64,000 bases of DNA from Arcticibacterium luteifluviistationis (GCF_003258705.1 NZ_CP029480.1:372001-436000); one strand, 5' to 3'; numbered from the stretch's first letter, positions 6,358 through 15,951 are shown. Notes: generated by a model not told the origin, from the sequence alone. Program-made: numbers and translations.

Positions 6358-9342
6358 CTATTGTAAAGAAGCCAAGTGTTTGTCATAAATCTCTTTATAA
6401 CTCGCTGCTAATACTTGATCATTTTGTTCCGTAATATTAATCAACATATTAAGGTCTCTGAGGTCTCCTTGAATAAAGCTCTGCACATTATCCATTCCCC
6501 ATTGGGTAACCTCTCCCGAACGTTGCTTCTTAATGAAGTACGTCAATTCCTCATCGGCTCTTTTAACTATAACATCCGATATCTCTTTTGCTTTTTCACT
6601 TTCGCCAATGGCGTAATAGAACGTAGCAAAATTTGCAGCTAATTGGTCATAAGGAATAGACTCATCAGGCATAACTTCTAAAGCCCTGTCTAAAACTTCT
6701 TTAGCTTTTTCATTATTTCCTTCTCTTACTAATTGGTCTGCCAATCTTAAGAAAGCAAAACGAGCCGTGATAATAGGTACTTTAAGATAAGTTTCAGAAT
6801 CGTAATAAACATCTGGATTGTTTAAGTTTCTCCACTCAAACTTGTTCATTACATTATCATACATCACATCTGTATTAACTATACCGTCTCTTGCTCCTGG
6901 CACTTGCACTGGCATTAAACGGTAAGCGTAACCTTCCAATTCTAAAAACTCTTTCAAGTTCAAGTAGGAGTTTGGCGATAAAGTACCTCCGAAATAGATT
7001 GGTCTTTCCCAGTTATTCTGAGCGATGATATCTAATACCATCAAATCATTTTTAAGCAAATCACGCTCACCAATGTTCCATTTCATGACACCTGTTAAAC
7101 CAGCTTCATATTTCTCAGGAACAAAACCTTGAGCCCTAACAGCTTCGGCATCATACTCCAAGAAAAGATTGGTAGATGGCAGGGTATTGATAAGTTCACC
7201 TGTAGAAACAGCCATTTGAATAGCTCTTTCATTATTTCTAACCAAATTTAAATACTGCTTAAGGTTAATACCCGCTTTTACCTGCTCGTTAGGATTTTCA
7301 ACATACGGTAATTGGTCATTGATTCCTTTTAGCAATTGGTCTTTTGAAAACGATATTGGCAAAGCCTCTGACTCGTAAGTTCTACGTTTCATTTGGTCAA
7401 TATACCAGTCTGTACCTAATAAACTAAGGTTACAAACTCTTACATCAGTTCTTATACCTTCTACTTCCTGAGCATACCAAAGTGGGAAAGTATCGTTATC
7501 TCCACCAGTAAACAAAATGGCATTTGGTGCAACAGAATTAAGTAAGTTTTTAGCGAAATCTACTTGGTGATATCTGTCAGAACGGTCATGACCTTTATAG
7601 GTTTGAGTGACCATTTGAAGTGGTACTACCAAACCTACAGCTACTGCTGCTATTGATTTTGACTTATCATTCTTCAAAAACTTCAAAACGAAGTCAGCTA
7701 TCGCCATAACGCCCAAGCCTATCCAAATTGCGAAAATATAGAACGAACCTACATAAATATAATCTCGTTCACGAGGTTCTACCGGAGGTGAGTTTAAATA
7801 AACCACCAGTCCTAAACCTGTCAAAATAAATAAGAGGAACATGACTAAAAAGTCTTTGTCTCTTTTTAAATATTGATACAGCAAACCAAGTATTCCTAAA
7901 ATGATTGGCAATGCCCAGAAGTTAGTTCTCCCTCTGTTGGTTTGTATAGAAGTTGGTAAGTCTGAAGTCTTTTCAAAAATAGCCGTAGCACTAGAACCTT
8001 CTATGTCGGAGGCTCGTCCCCAGAAATTCCAGAGAAAGTAACGCCAATACATGTGCCCAAACTGATGGCTCATCATAAATCGGAGGTTCTCTCCCATTTT
8101 TGGTTCTTGTGTTTCGTTTAGACCAAGTTTACTTTTATATAGGCTGACATGACGCGGGTCTTGACTCCAAATTCTCGGTAACAGCATTTGACCACCCCAA
8201 ACGTACTCTGGAGAGTAATCATAAATCTCATACTTATCTTCACCCATTTTATAATTAGGTGTTCCTTTATTAATGGCAGTAAGTTTTGAAGTATAAATTG
8301 GACCGTAGGTCAATGGTCTACTTCCGTACTGCTCTCTTTTAAGATAATATGTAAAGCTTAAAACGTCAGAAGGGTCGTTCTCATTAATTGGAGGATTGTA
8401 ATTTGACCTGATTAAGGCCAATGAATACGTAGAATAACCTACCAAAATAAAGGCAAATGAAATCAAAGCGGTATTGACCCAAACTTTACTGTTTTTGCCA
8501 GACCAAATAATTCCATAAGTCAGTGCGGCTATTAAAGCCAACACGAAGAAAATCATTCCTGAACCAAACGGTAAACCGAATGAATTGACAAATAACTTTT
8601 CAAAGAAGAAACTGAAAGATGGAATTCCAGTAATAACACCTACCATCAAAATTCCTAAAATCACCAAGCCGATAAGTAGTGCCGATATAATTCCTCCAAG
8701 GCTTACCTTGTTTGTCTTTTTGTAATATACCCAAAGGCCTAAAGCAGGAATTGTTACCAAATTCAAAAGGTGAACACCAATAGATAAACCAACCAAATAA
8801 GCTATGAAAATCAACCATTTATTAGCAGCAGCTTCATCTTCAATCAATTCCCATTTTAATACGGCCCAAATAACAATGGCTGTAAAAAATGATGACATTC
8901 CGTAAACTTCAGCTTCTACAGCTGAAAACCAGAATGAATCTGACCAAGTATAAGCCAAGGCTCCTACTAAACTAGCTCCTAAAACTACTATGGTATCTGA
9001 AACCGATAAGTCTTCTCCTTTTTTACCAACAATTTTTCTACCTAATAAGGAGATAGTCCAATACATAAAGAGAATGGTAAATGCACTAGCTAATACCGAA
9101 AGCATGTTTATTGTTAAAGCTACTTTCTCCACATTACCACCGGCAAAAAGAGATGCTAAACGCCCTAGCAACAAGAAGAAAGGTGCACCAGCTGGGTGAG
9201 GAACTTGAAGTTTATAAGCACAAGCTATAAACTCGCCGCAGTCCCAAAAACTGGCGGTGGGTTCCACCGTTAAAGTGTAGGTTACAAAGGCAATCAGGAA
9301 AGCTAGCCATCCGCCTATAGTATTTAATTTTTTAAAATCCAT
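6358..9342 (-). CDS. DUF2723 (TMEM260-like) integral membrane glycosyltransferase-like protein
   Basis: A 994-residue membrane protein. The N-terminal half has about 12 membrane segments with the family hallmark T-V-E-P-T-A-S-F-W-D-C-G-E-F-I-A and P-H-P-A-G-A-P-F-F in the first luminal loop, which carries the acidic residues of GT-C enzymes. A second TM block spans about 480-590. It is followed by a soluble domain (G-G-D-N-D-T-F-P-L-W-Y) and a TPR-like C-terminus (about 890-990). DUF2723 proteins are related to TMEM260, an eukaryotic O-mannosyltransferase, so transfer of sugar to exported proteins is likely but unproven. The ATG at 9342 is preferred over the TTG at 9390 because orthologue-like N-termini begin with M-x-F-K-K-L-N just before TM1. 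Confidence 0.85.
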   Translation of the reverse strand: MDFKKLNTIGGWLAFLIAFVTYTLTVEPTASFWDCGEFIACAYKLQVPHPAGAPFFLLLGRLASLFAGGNVEKVALTINMLSVLASAFTILFMYWTISLLGRKIVGKKGEDLSVSDTIVVLGASLVGALAYTWSDSFWFSAVEAEVYGMSSFFTAIVIWAVLKWELIEDEAAANKWLIFIAYLVGLSIGVHLLNLVTIPALGLWVYYKKTNKVSLGGIISALLIGLVILGILMVGVITGIPSFSFFFEKLFVNSFGLPFGSGMIFFVLALIAALTYGIIWSGKNSKVWVNTALISFAFILVGYSTYSLALIRSNYNPPINENDPSDVLSFTYYLKREQYGSRPLTYGPIYTSKLTAINKGTPNYKMGEDKYEIYDYSPEYVWGGQMLLPRIWSQDPRHVSLYKSKLGLNETQEPKMGENLRFMMSHQFGHMYWRYFLWNFWGRASDIEGSSATAIFEKTSDLPTSIQTNRGRTNFWALPIILGILGLLYQYLKRDKDFLVMFLLFILTGLGLVVYLNSPPVEPRERDYIYVGSFYIFAIWIGLGVMAIADFVLKFLKNDKSKSIAAVAVGLVVPLQMVTQTYKGHDRSDRYHQVDFAKNLLNSVAPNAILFTGGDNDTFPLWYAQEVEGIRTDVRVCNLSLLGTDWYIDQMKRRTYESEALPISFSKDQLLKGINDQLPYVENPNEQVKAGINLKQYLNLVRNNERAIQMAVSTGELINTLPSTNLFLEYDAEAVRAQGFVPEKYEAGLTGVMKWNIGERDLLKNDLMVLDIIAQNNWERPIYFGGTLSPNSYLNLKEFLELEGYAYRLMPVQVPGARDGIVNTDVMYDNVMNKFEWRNLNNPDVYYDSETYLKVPIITARFAFLRLADQLVREGNNEKAKEVLDRALEVMPDESIPYDQLAANFATFYYAIGESEKAKEISDVIVKRADEELTYFIKKQRSGEVTQWGMDNVQSFIQGDLRDLNMLINITEQNDQVLAASYKEIYDKHLASLQ

Positions 9343-9506
9343 AAGTGTTTTATTAGATGCAGTTTGATTTAAAGGGTTATCCGCGGTCAAAATAACAAAA
9401 TTCAGTCCAAACCCTTTTCATGAATAGGTTTAAATAGTGTTAAAACTTAATTGAACGGCGTTTTGAAATATAGTTTGAAGTTTTTCTTTAATAGTTTACA
9501 AGGGCC

Positions 9507-10151
9507 TTACTCCTGTTCCTTTTTGATTTTAAGCTGCTTACCCAAGTTAATGTTCTTTTCAATGGCCTTGGTTATTGCAATGAAATCTTCCTCATTGGAA
9601 ACAAAATCCATGTCGTTTACGTCAATCTCAATAAGCTTCCCATGTTCATATTGATTGGAGAATTTTTCATAAAGTGCATTAAGGCTTTTAAGGTAGTTTG
9701 GGTCTATGCTTTGCTCATAATCCCTTCCTCGCTTTTTAATTTGATTCATGAGCTTAGGAATATCAGCTTTGAGGTAAATCATTAAGTCTGGCGGACTAAT
9801 GGCTCTCATGATTGTATTAAACAAGCCTTCATACGTTCTAAAGTCTGTTTCATTTAAATGACCAGATTCGTATAAATTTTGAGCAAAAATATAAGCATCC
9901 TCATAAATGGTTCTATCCTGAATGATGGTTTTTTCTTCCTGTGACTTGATTTTCAGTACTTGTTCAAATCTTGAATTTAAGAAAAAGACCTGCAAGTGAA
10001 AAGACCATTTGGGCATGTCATCATAGAAAGGAGCTAAATATGGGTTGTTGTCAACAGCCTCATAATAGACCTCCCAGCCGTAGTGTTCTGCTAGTTTTTC
10101 TGCTAAAGTGGTTTTTCCGGCACCAATATTTCCGGTGATGGCAATATGCAT
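9507..10151 (-). CDS. Deoxynucleoside kinase (dNK family)
   Basis: A 214-residue cytosolic kinase that phosphorylates deoxynucleosides in salvage. The P-loop G-N-I-G-A-G-K-T is at 7-14. The substrate-site motif Q-D-R-T-I-Y-E-D-A-Y-I-F-A (normally E-D-R) sits near 78-90. The LID arginines lie in K-R-G-R-D-Y-E-Q near 140. These fit the bacterial dAK/dGK group, and the exact base preference cannot be read from sequence. The Q in place of the usual E of the E-D-R motif is worth noting. The gene is divergent from trhO. Confidence 0.9.
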   Translation of the reverse strand: MHIAITGNIGAGKTTLAEKLAEHYGWEVYYEAVDNNPYLAPFYDDMPKWSFHLQVFFLNSRFEQVLKIKSQEEKTIIQDRTIYEDAYIFAQNLYESGHLNETDFRTYEGLFNTIMRAISPPDLMIYLKADIPKLMNQIKKRGRDYEQSIDPNYLKSLNALYEKFSNQYEHGKLIEIDVNDMDFVSNEEDFIAITKAIEKNINLGKQLKIKKEQE

Positions 10152-10232
10152 ATGGCGTGAGCGAGTATAGGTTCAGACTCAAAATTAGGACTTATACTGT
10201 CAATAATCATAGAAAAAGCTTAGAACCTTTAT

Positions 10233-10240
10233 TAACTTTG
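10233..10240 (+). promoter_or_regulatory. -7 promoter box of trhO
   Basis: TAACTTTG matches TAnnTTTG exactly and lies 21 bases before the ATG at 10262. It implies a short leader and supports that start codon over the GTG at 10157. Confidence 0.65.
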
Positions 10241-10261
10241 CACTTGTATTTTGATATTGAT

Positions 10262-11248
10262 ATGAAAGAATTTAACGTAATACTTTATTACATCTACGCT
10301 CCCATTGAAAATTTGGTGGAATACAGAGATATTCACCACCAATTTTGCTTAGACAATAATTTGCTAGGGAGAATAATAGTAGCACCCGAAGGATTGAACG
10401 GAACGGTATCTGGCTTAAAAGCTGATTGTGAGGCCTATATGAAGTGGATAAAGGCCGATGGACGGTTTTCTGGTGTGGAATTTAAGGTAGAACCACAAGA
10501 GGGGCATACTTTCAAAAAGCTTTATGTAAGAATTAAGAAAGAAATAGTGCACTCTGAGCTTGGCGTCAATCCTAATGTAAGAACAGGAAAACACCTAGAG
10601 CCTGATGAGTTTAAGGCCATGATGCATGATGAAGATGTGGTGCTAGTAGATATGCGTTCTAATTATGAGCACTCTGTTGGTAAATTTAAAGGTGCGGTCA
10701 CTTTTGACATGGGTAACCTTAGAGATTTGCCTGACCACATACAAGAGATTGATCATCTGAGAGATAAGAAAATAATTACCTATTGTACCGGAGGTATCAA
10801 ATGCGAAAAAGCAAGTGCTTACCTGCTAGAGCAAGGTTTTGAAGATGTATATCAGCTTCACGGCGGAATTATAAAATATGGTTTAGAAGCTGGTGGAGAA
10901 GATTTTGATGGAAAGTGTTACGTGTTTGACGGTAGGTTAACTACGGATGTAAACTCTATAAATCCTGAAGTTATTTCCGAATGTCACGTTTGTCAGACCA
11001 AATCTGACAGAATGGTGAACTGTGCTAATCCTGTATGTAATCAGCATGTGGCTATCTGTGAGAAATGTGGTGAAGAATTAGAAGGTGCTTGCTCTCCCGC
11101 TTGTAAAGAACATCCTAAGAAAAGGCCTTATAACGGAACAGGATACTACCAAAAGACGCTAGAAGGTTATAAACCTGAAATAGCTGCCAGAACGAGAAAG
11201 AATACAAAAAAACTACATATTGTAGAGGATTTGGGTTTGAAGGATTGA
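10262..11248 (+). CDS. trhO: tRNA uridine(34) hydroxylase TrhO (YceA family, rhodanese-like)
   Basis: A 328-residue protein that forms 5-hydroxyuridine at position 34 of tRNAs in an oxygen-dependent, prephenate-independent route. An N-terminal ferredoxin-like domain (about 1-95; I-V-A-P-E-G-L-N-G-T-V-S-G) precedes a rhodanese domain (about 115-215) with active-site loop C-T-G-G-I-K-C (Cys175, Cys181). A C-terminal Cys-rich segment follows (C-x-x-C ... C-x-x-C ... C-x-x-x-C). Start 10262 is chosen because a -7 box lies just upstream and the protein then begins in the usual way (M-K-E-F-N-V-I-L-Y-Y). Confidence 0.93.
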   Translation: MKEFNVILYYIYAPIENLVEYRDIHHQFCLDNNLLGRIIVAPEGLNGTVSGLKADCEAYMKWIKADGRFSGVEFKVEPQEGHTFKKLYVRIKKEIVHSELGVNPNVRTGKHLEPDEFKAMMHDEDVVLVDMRSNYEHSVGKFKGAVTFDMGNLRDLPDHIQEIDHLRDKKIITYCTGGIKCEKASAYLLEQGFEDVYQLHGGIIKYGLEAGGEDFDGKCYVFDGRLTTDVNSINPEVISECHVCQTKSDRMVNCANPVCNQHVAICEKCGEELEGACSPACKEHPKKRPYNGTGYYQKTLEGYKPEIAARTRKNTKKLHIVEDLGLKD

Positions 11249-11586
11249 TAGTTTTTCTTTTTTACTCGTTGGAGAGCCTAAACTCTTAAACTAGCTATTT
11301 ATTACTAAGTTAAACTCAATGACCATATTGAGTTTAACTAGCTGTGCTTACTGCAGTATTTTCTACTTCACACGAAGACCTGAAAAGGTTTTTATTTAAC
11401 GGTTTTGAATAACTATACACGCTCTATCGACCTTAAAAAGAGTTTTTAGTGAAAACTAATAATCCTTTAGCTTCCGTAAAATAAAACATTTTGCAGCAAT
11501 GCTAAGTGACAGTTATCTTGTGATTAACAGTCAATAATCAAACTTTTGGCTGGACCGTTTAATATTAAATAATCCAAGTAAATGTC
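11249..11586. other. Gene-free stretch with a 13-bp hairpin
   Basis: These 338 bases hold no credible ORF. The clear structure is AGTTAAACTCAAT (11308-11320) and its exact complement ATTGAGTTTAACT (11327-11339) around a 6-base loop. No T-run follows, so it may be a weak terminator for trhO or an operator for the next gene. I see no confident -7 box before 11587. Confidence 0.6.
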
Positions 11587-12981
11587 ATGAAACAGTTCTT
11601 AATCTTAATTTATCTCTCTCTTCTCTCTATTACCGCATCAGCTCAAATTCAAAGTATTTCTTCCTATCCGGTGGGTTCAGTTACCATTTCACCGAACGGA
11701 TTAATCTCAGGAGGGAGCGACGCCAGTCATTCAACCCATAACGTAGCTTTAGGGGCCAATGCCTTGTTATATAATGAAGCTGCTGGGACTGATAATACTG
11801 CAATTGGTTACCGTAGCTTATATAACAATACATCTGGAGTCTATAATACAGCAAATGGTGCCAATTCACTTTTTAATAATACTATGGGCTCTGCGAATAA
11901 TGCTTTTGGAAGCGGCTCACTTTTCAATAATACAGAAGGAGATAATAATACAGCAGCTGGACATGTTTCTTTGTACTACAATACTACTGGAGCAGGTAAT
12001 ACCGCACTAGGTTATGCCTCACTTAACGCCAATACCACAGGTAATACAAATACAGGTGTCGGATATCGCTCTCTTTGGCTTAATACTATTGGATCTTATA
12101 ATGTTGCTGTTGGAGGAGAGTCACTTTCAAAAAATTTATCTGGGAAAGATAATAATGCTGTGGGCTGGAAGTCTCTTTACTCAAATACCGAGGGGGATTA
12201 TAATACAGCAATGGGAAACCAATCTTTAAGGAACAATATTTCAGGGATTAATAACACGGCTAATGGTTACAAAGCCATGTATAGCAATACCACAGGTAGT
12301 CACAATACTGCTCTTGGGTATACTACACTATATGCTAACTCCGAAGGAGAAAGAAATACCGCAATTGGGAGAAGCTCGCTAACAGCAAACACTACTGGTG
12401 AGAGAAACACTGGTATAGGATACCTAGCTTTACAATCGAATACCACGGGGATAAGAAATACTGCATTAGGTTATGATGCTGATGTTTTTTCTGGTGATTT
12501 AACCAATGCCATTGCAATTGGCTATCAGGCCATAGTAAACGCCAGCAATAAAATCAGAATGGGAAACACCTCCATAACTGCAGCGGATATTCAGGTAGCA
12601 TGGAATGTAACTTCAGACCGCCGTTGGAAGGAGAATATAGAAAGAGTGCCGCTAGGTTTAGACTTTGTGAATGAACTAAAACCCGTTAGCTATCACCGTA
12701 AAAACAACGAAAAACCCGATGTGGAGTTTGGGCTTATAGCACAAGAAGTAGAACAAACTTTAGCCAAATTCGGCTTTACAGAACGCGACTTAGGCTTTCT
12801 TGACAAAGGTCCTGATGGCTATTACTCTGTTCGTTACAATGACCTTATATCAGTCTTAATTAGTGCTATTCAGGAGCAGCAAGAAGTTCTTGACACGCAA
12901 GACAAATCTTTAAGTCAATTAAATGCCAAGCTAGATAGAATTGAAGCTATGTTGATTTCTAATTCATCTGCAAAGAAGTAG
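11587..12981 (+). CDS. Secreted repeat protein with C-terminal S74 intramolecular chaperone domain
   Basis: A 464-residue exported protein with signal peptide MKQFLILIYLSLLSITASAQ. Residues 52-290 are a chain of 17-residue repeats of form N-T-A-x-G-x-x-S-L-x-x-N-T-x-G-x-x, resembling the YadA/haemagglutinin head of trimeric adhesins. Residues about 340-400 form a peptidase S74 domain (S-D-R-R-W-K-E-N-I with the Ser/Lys dyad, then F-G-L-I-A-Q-E-V-E), known from phage tailspikes, where it trimerises the fibre and cuts itself off. A heptad helix ends the protein. Expected role: a trimeric surface or released fibre, perhaps an adhesin. No phage genes are nearby. Confidence 0.85.
   Translation: MKQFLILIYLSLLSITASAQIQSISSYPVGSVTISPNGLISGGSDASHSTHNVALGANALLYNEAAGTDNTAIGYRSLYNNTSGVYNTANGANSLFNNTMGSANNAFGSGSLFNNTEGDNNTAAGHVSLYYNTTGAGNTALGYASLNANTTGNTNTGVGYRSLWLNTIGSYNVAVGGESLSKNLSGKDNNAVGWKSLYSNTEGDYNTAMGNQSLRNNISGINNTANGYKAMYSNTTGSHNTALGYTTLYANSEGERNTAIGRSSLTANTTGERNTGIGYLALQSNTTGIRNTALGYDADVFSGDLTNAIAIGYQAIVNASNKIRMGNTSITAADIQVAWNVTSDRRWKENIERVPLGLDFVNELKPVSYHRKNNEKPDVEFGLIAQEVEQTLAKFGFTERDLGFLDKGPDGYYSVRYNDLISVLISAIQEQQEVLDTQDKSLSQLNAKLDRIEAMLISNSSAKK
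11794..12456 (+). repeat. Thirteen tandem 51-bp units (17-residue repeats)
   Basis: Codes for 13 consecutive 17-residue units of N-T-A-x-G-x-x-S-L-x-x-N-T-x-G-x-x with no indel between units. A looser 18-residue unit precedes them. DNA identity between units is moderate, so the array is old but strictly phased, as expected for a beta-roll or helix. Confidence 0.85.
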
Positions 12982-13088
12982 TTTACCTTATGTTATATTT
13001 GGATTAAAATTCATTCTAAAGTCAAATCTATGAGTTTTCTAAAAAGCTCATTAAAAAGGTTTTGACGAATTAGTTTCATTTCTTACAT

Positions 13089-13129
13089 AAAGTAGCTAAA
13101 AAACAATATCCCTTTTTTAGCTACTTTTG
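13089..13129 (+). promoter_or_regulatory. 15-bp inverted repeat carrying the surE -7 box
   Basis: AAAGTAGCTAAAAAA (13089-13103) pairs perfectly with 13113-13127 around a 9-base loop. The right arm contains TACTTTTG (13122-13129), an exact TAnnTTTG box 25 bases before the surE ATG. The element may end read-through from the upstream gene and start surE transcription at the same place. Confidence 0.6.
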
Positions 13130-13154
13130 CCCCTGAATTAAAAATCAACAGAAC

Positions 13155-13922
13155 ATGAAGCCATTAATAGTAGTAAGTAATGATGACGGTATAACCTCTC
13201 CTGGTATTGCCACTTTGATAGCCGCAGTAAAAGAAATTGGTGACGTATTTGTGCTTGCACCTGATAGTCCAAACTCTGGAATGGGACATGCCATCACTGT
13301 AGATAAAACCTTACATACTAAAAAATCTCACATCCATGAAGGAGTGGAAGCCTATGAGTGTAGTGGTACTCCTGCCGACTGCGTAAAACTAGCCAAACAC
13401 CATTATTTAAATGGAAGAAAAATTGACTTGGTAGTTAGTGGCATTAATCATGGGCATAATGCCTCCCTTTCGGTTTTATATTCTGGCACTATGGCCGCAG
13501 CTAGAGAAGCGTCTATTGAAGGTATTCCAGCCATCGGTTTTTCTATTGACGATTTTAGTTACGATACGGACTTCTCTCATACAATACCTTGGATTCAAAA
13601 GATATGTAAAGCCGCTTTGAAAAATGGAATTCCAAAGCATAACGCATTGAATGTCAATTTCCCTAAAAAATCAGACGAAACGATAAAAGGAATTAAGGTA
13701 GTTCGTCAAACAGATGGTTTTTGGAAAGAGGAATTTGACGCCAGAAAAGACCCGCATGGCAGACAATATTTTTGGATGGGTGGCGAGTTCATAAATCATG
13801 AGCCAGAATCTACCGATACGGACATCTGGTGCATTGAAAACAACTATGTAGCCATAGTGCCATGCCATTATGATATGACTAATTATGAAGGAGTTAAGGA
13901 GCTTTCTGCATGGGAGTTTTAA
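13155..13922 (+). CDS. surE: SurE, 5'/3'-nucleotidase
   Basis: A 255-residue nucleoside monophosphate phosphatase of the stationary-phase survival family. Metal-binding D10-D11 lie in V-S-N-D-D-G-I. The family motifs P-D-S-P-N-S-G-M-G-H-A-I-T (near 40) and V-S-G-I-N-H-G-H-N (near 95) supply further ligands, followed by Y-S-G-T-M-A-A-A-R-E-A. Length is typical. It is a single gene with its own promoter and a long hairpin after it. Confidence 0.96.
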   Translation: MKPLIVVSNDDGITSPGIATLIAAVKEIGDVFVLAPDSPNSGMGHAITVDKTLHTKKSHIHEGVEAYECSGTPADCVKLAKHHYLNGRKIDLVVSGINHGHNASLSVLYSGTMAAAREASIEGIPAIGFSIDDFSYDTDFSHTIPWIQKICKAALKNGIPKHNALNVNFPKKSDETIKGIKVVRQTDGFWKEEFDARKDPHGRQYFWMGGEFINHEPESTDTDIWCIENNYVAIVPCHYDMTNYEGVKELSAWEF

Positions 13923-13954
13923 GTGATTCTTAAAGTCCTTTTTTTTGATAAACC

Positions 13955-13998
13955 AAACCCTATTTGCCAGTCTATTCGTAGATTGACAAATAGGGTTT
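13955..13998. terminator. Long hairpin between surE and the DUF885 gene
   Basis: A 20-position stem (13955-13974 with 13979-13998, two G-U type pairs) around the tetraloop TTCG lies between two converging genes. T-runs are short on both sides, so it may act in either direction but less cleanly than the others. Confidence 0.75.
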
Positions 13999-14002
13999 TC
14001 TC

Positions 14003-15817
14003 TTATTTAGATTTCTCAGCAATCCAATTGTCAATAAGCGTTTCAAGCATGTTTAAAGGAAGAGCCCCTGAAGTAAGCACCACTTCATGAAACTCTCTCA
14101 AGTCAAACTTATCTCCTAATGCTTTTTTGCTTTTAGCTCTTAATTCTAAAAATTTCATCATACCTATTTTATAGCCAGTGGCCTGCGATGGCATTACTAT
14201 GTGCCTTTCTACCATTCTTTCGCAGTCTCTTTCGCTAGCTGCAGTATTGTTTGTATAATAGGCTATCCCCTCTTCTCTGGTCCATTTTTTAAGATGAATT
14301 CCAGTATCTACTACTAGTCTACATGCACGCCAAAGCTCGGCTCCAAGTCGACCATAATTAGAATATGGGTTAGCATACAAGCCCATTTCTTTAGGAATAA
14401 ATTCGCTATACAATCCCCAACCTTCTACATAAGCACCATAACCTGCGTACTTTCTAAACATTGGAATGTTGGTTAATTCTTGAGCTATAGACCTATCCAT
14501 ATGATGACCCGGAATCCCTTCATGGTACGCTAAAGCTTCCATATCATATTTTGGCATATCTTGCATATTTGCCAAATTGGCGTAAAAAGCACCAGGCCTG
14601 CTACCATCTGGTGCGGCTGCTTGATAAAAAGCAGAACCAGCAGCTTTCTCTCTAAAGGGCTCTACCCTTTTAACAATCATTTCTGCCTTAGGTTTTGTTA
14701 TAAAAAGCTCATCTAACCGTCCACGCATATTATCAATTATAGCGGTAGCACTATCTAGGTAAGCTTGTCTTCCGGCATCTGTATTTGGATAGAAAAACTG
14801 CTCATCCTCTTTCAGATACTTGAAGAAATCTTTTAAATCACCTGAGAATTCAACCTCTTTCATAATTTCTCGCATTTCATCATGTATCCTAGCCACCTCT
14901 GTTAATCCAATTTCATGAATTTGCTCAGCAGTTAAATCTGTAGTGGTAGTTCTTTTCAATGCAATATTGTAATATTCGTCCCCTCCATCTACTTTCCAAA
15001 TGCCATCGTCGTCTGTGGCTCGCTCCTCTTGACTTCCCAGAAAAGCTATCAGTTTATTATAAGCAGGCAAAAGTGAACCAGTTAAAGCAATATCTGCTTT
15101 GCTTTTTAATCCCGCTTTTGAAGAATTACTAAGATCTAGTTTATCTACTTTTTTGTAAAAATCGTCTTGAAGAGCACTTGATTTTCCTTTGTCAAACGGA
15201 GCTCCAGTTATAATATTTTTAGCTGAACCTATAACTCTAGGAAACACAAACTTAGGTGGAACAATACTCTTTTCTTCTCGAATTTTTAGGCCTTCAATTA
15301 ATTGATCAAAGTAGACACCTACTCCGTTTAGTCTTGCTATGTAGGCCACAGCATCACTCGAATCTGAAATAGCATGCATGTTTATCAAAAATGAAGCGAC
15401 ATCGGCATGGGGACCAAACATTTGGTTAACTGGGTAGTTATGATGTCGCCATTTATAATCCGCTATCTCATTTTCTGCATTTTCTTTGAATAGCTTATAA
15501 CTAATAAGCTCTTGCTCTCTTAAAGCATCTACATTAATAGAATCGATCAGAAACTGTAGCTCCGCCTTATTAATTTCTAATTCCTTAGTAGCGAAGGAAT
15601 CTGAAAGGTCATTCCATTTATCATAATCTGTTTTGATACCTAAATATGTTTGCATTGAAGGATACCTATCTAGCGTAGCACTAAAGCTCTTTTCAAAAAA
15701 AGCGTTTGCTTTGGCAGATTCTAGTTCAATTTCTTCTGCTGTGTAAACCTTCTCCTCACTACAAGAGAGGCAGCTAAATAGAAGACCTATCGAAATAAGA
15801 AAGTAATGTTTTTTCAT
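14003..15817 (-). CDS. DUF885 family lipoprotein, putative zinc peptidase
   Basis: A 604-residue predicted lipoprotein (signal MKKHYFLISIGLLFSCLSC, lipobox L-S-C). It is helical throughout, with the DUF885 core A-Y-H-E-G-I-P-G-H-H-M near 430. That motif is an HExxxH-like zinc motif followed by a distant E in G-A-Y-V-E-G-W-G-L-Y-S-E near 465, which resembles the M3/M32-type gluzincin arrangement. Length and order match the family. A role in periplasmic peptide breakdown is likely, but no substrate is known. Single gene, minus strand. Confidence 0.88.
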   Translation of the reverse strand: MKKHYFLISIGLLFSCLSCSEEKVYTAEEIELESAKANAFFEKSFSATLDRYPSMQTYLGIKTDYDKWNDLSDSFATKELEINKAELQFLIDSINVDALREQELISYKLFKENAENEIADYKWRHHNYPVNQMFGPHADVASFLINMHAISDSSDAVAYIARLNGVGVYFDQLIEGLKIREEKSIVPPKFVFPRVIGSAKNIITGAPFDKGKSSALQDDFYKKVDKLDLSNSSKAGLKSKADIALTGSLLPAYNKLIAFLGSQEERATDDDGIWKVDGGDEYYNIALKRTTTTDLTAEQIHEIGLTEVARIHDEMREIMKEVEFSGDLKDFFKYLKEDEQFFYPNTDAGRQAYLDSATAIIDNMRGRLDELFITKPKAEMIVKRVEPFREKAAGSAFYQAAAPDGSRPGAFYANLANMQDMPKYDMEALAYHEGIPGHHMDRSIAQELTNIPMFRKYAGYGAYVEGWGLYSEFIPKEMGLYANPYSNYGRLGAELWRACRLVVDTGIHLKKWTREEGIAYYTNNTAASERDCERMVERHIVMPSQATGYKIGMMKFLELRAKSKKALGDKFDLREFHEVVLTSGALPLNMLETLIDNWIAEKSK

Positions 15818-15951
15818 GGTTTAAGTTTTTTTTTAAACTGAAATAAGTAATAATTATTCGCGATTCCTATTCTTTCCAAAAATGGCGAATACTTGAATTT
15901 TCATAAGGAACGAATTGATGATAAGTAGCTTAGTCGATTCTTTTGAAGAAA

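Noticed and set aside
10157-10261. GTG start for trhO
   Set aside because: A -7 promoter box at 10233-10240 lies inside this stretch and the family's N-terminus begins at 10262.
11759-12229. Two further plus-strand ORFs within the repeat-fibre gene
   Set aside because: They are alternate-frame readings of the 51-bp repeats, kept open by the repeat phase.
11587-12981. Prophage remnant around the S74 protein
   Set aside because: Neighbours are trhO and surE; no integrase, capsid, tail or attachment-like repeat is present.
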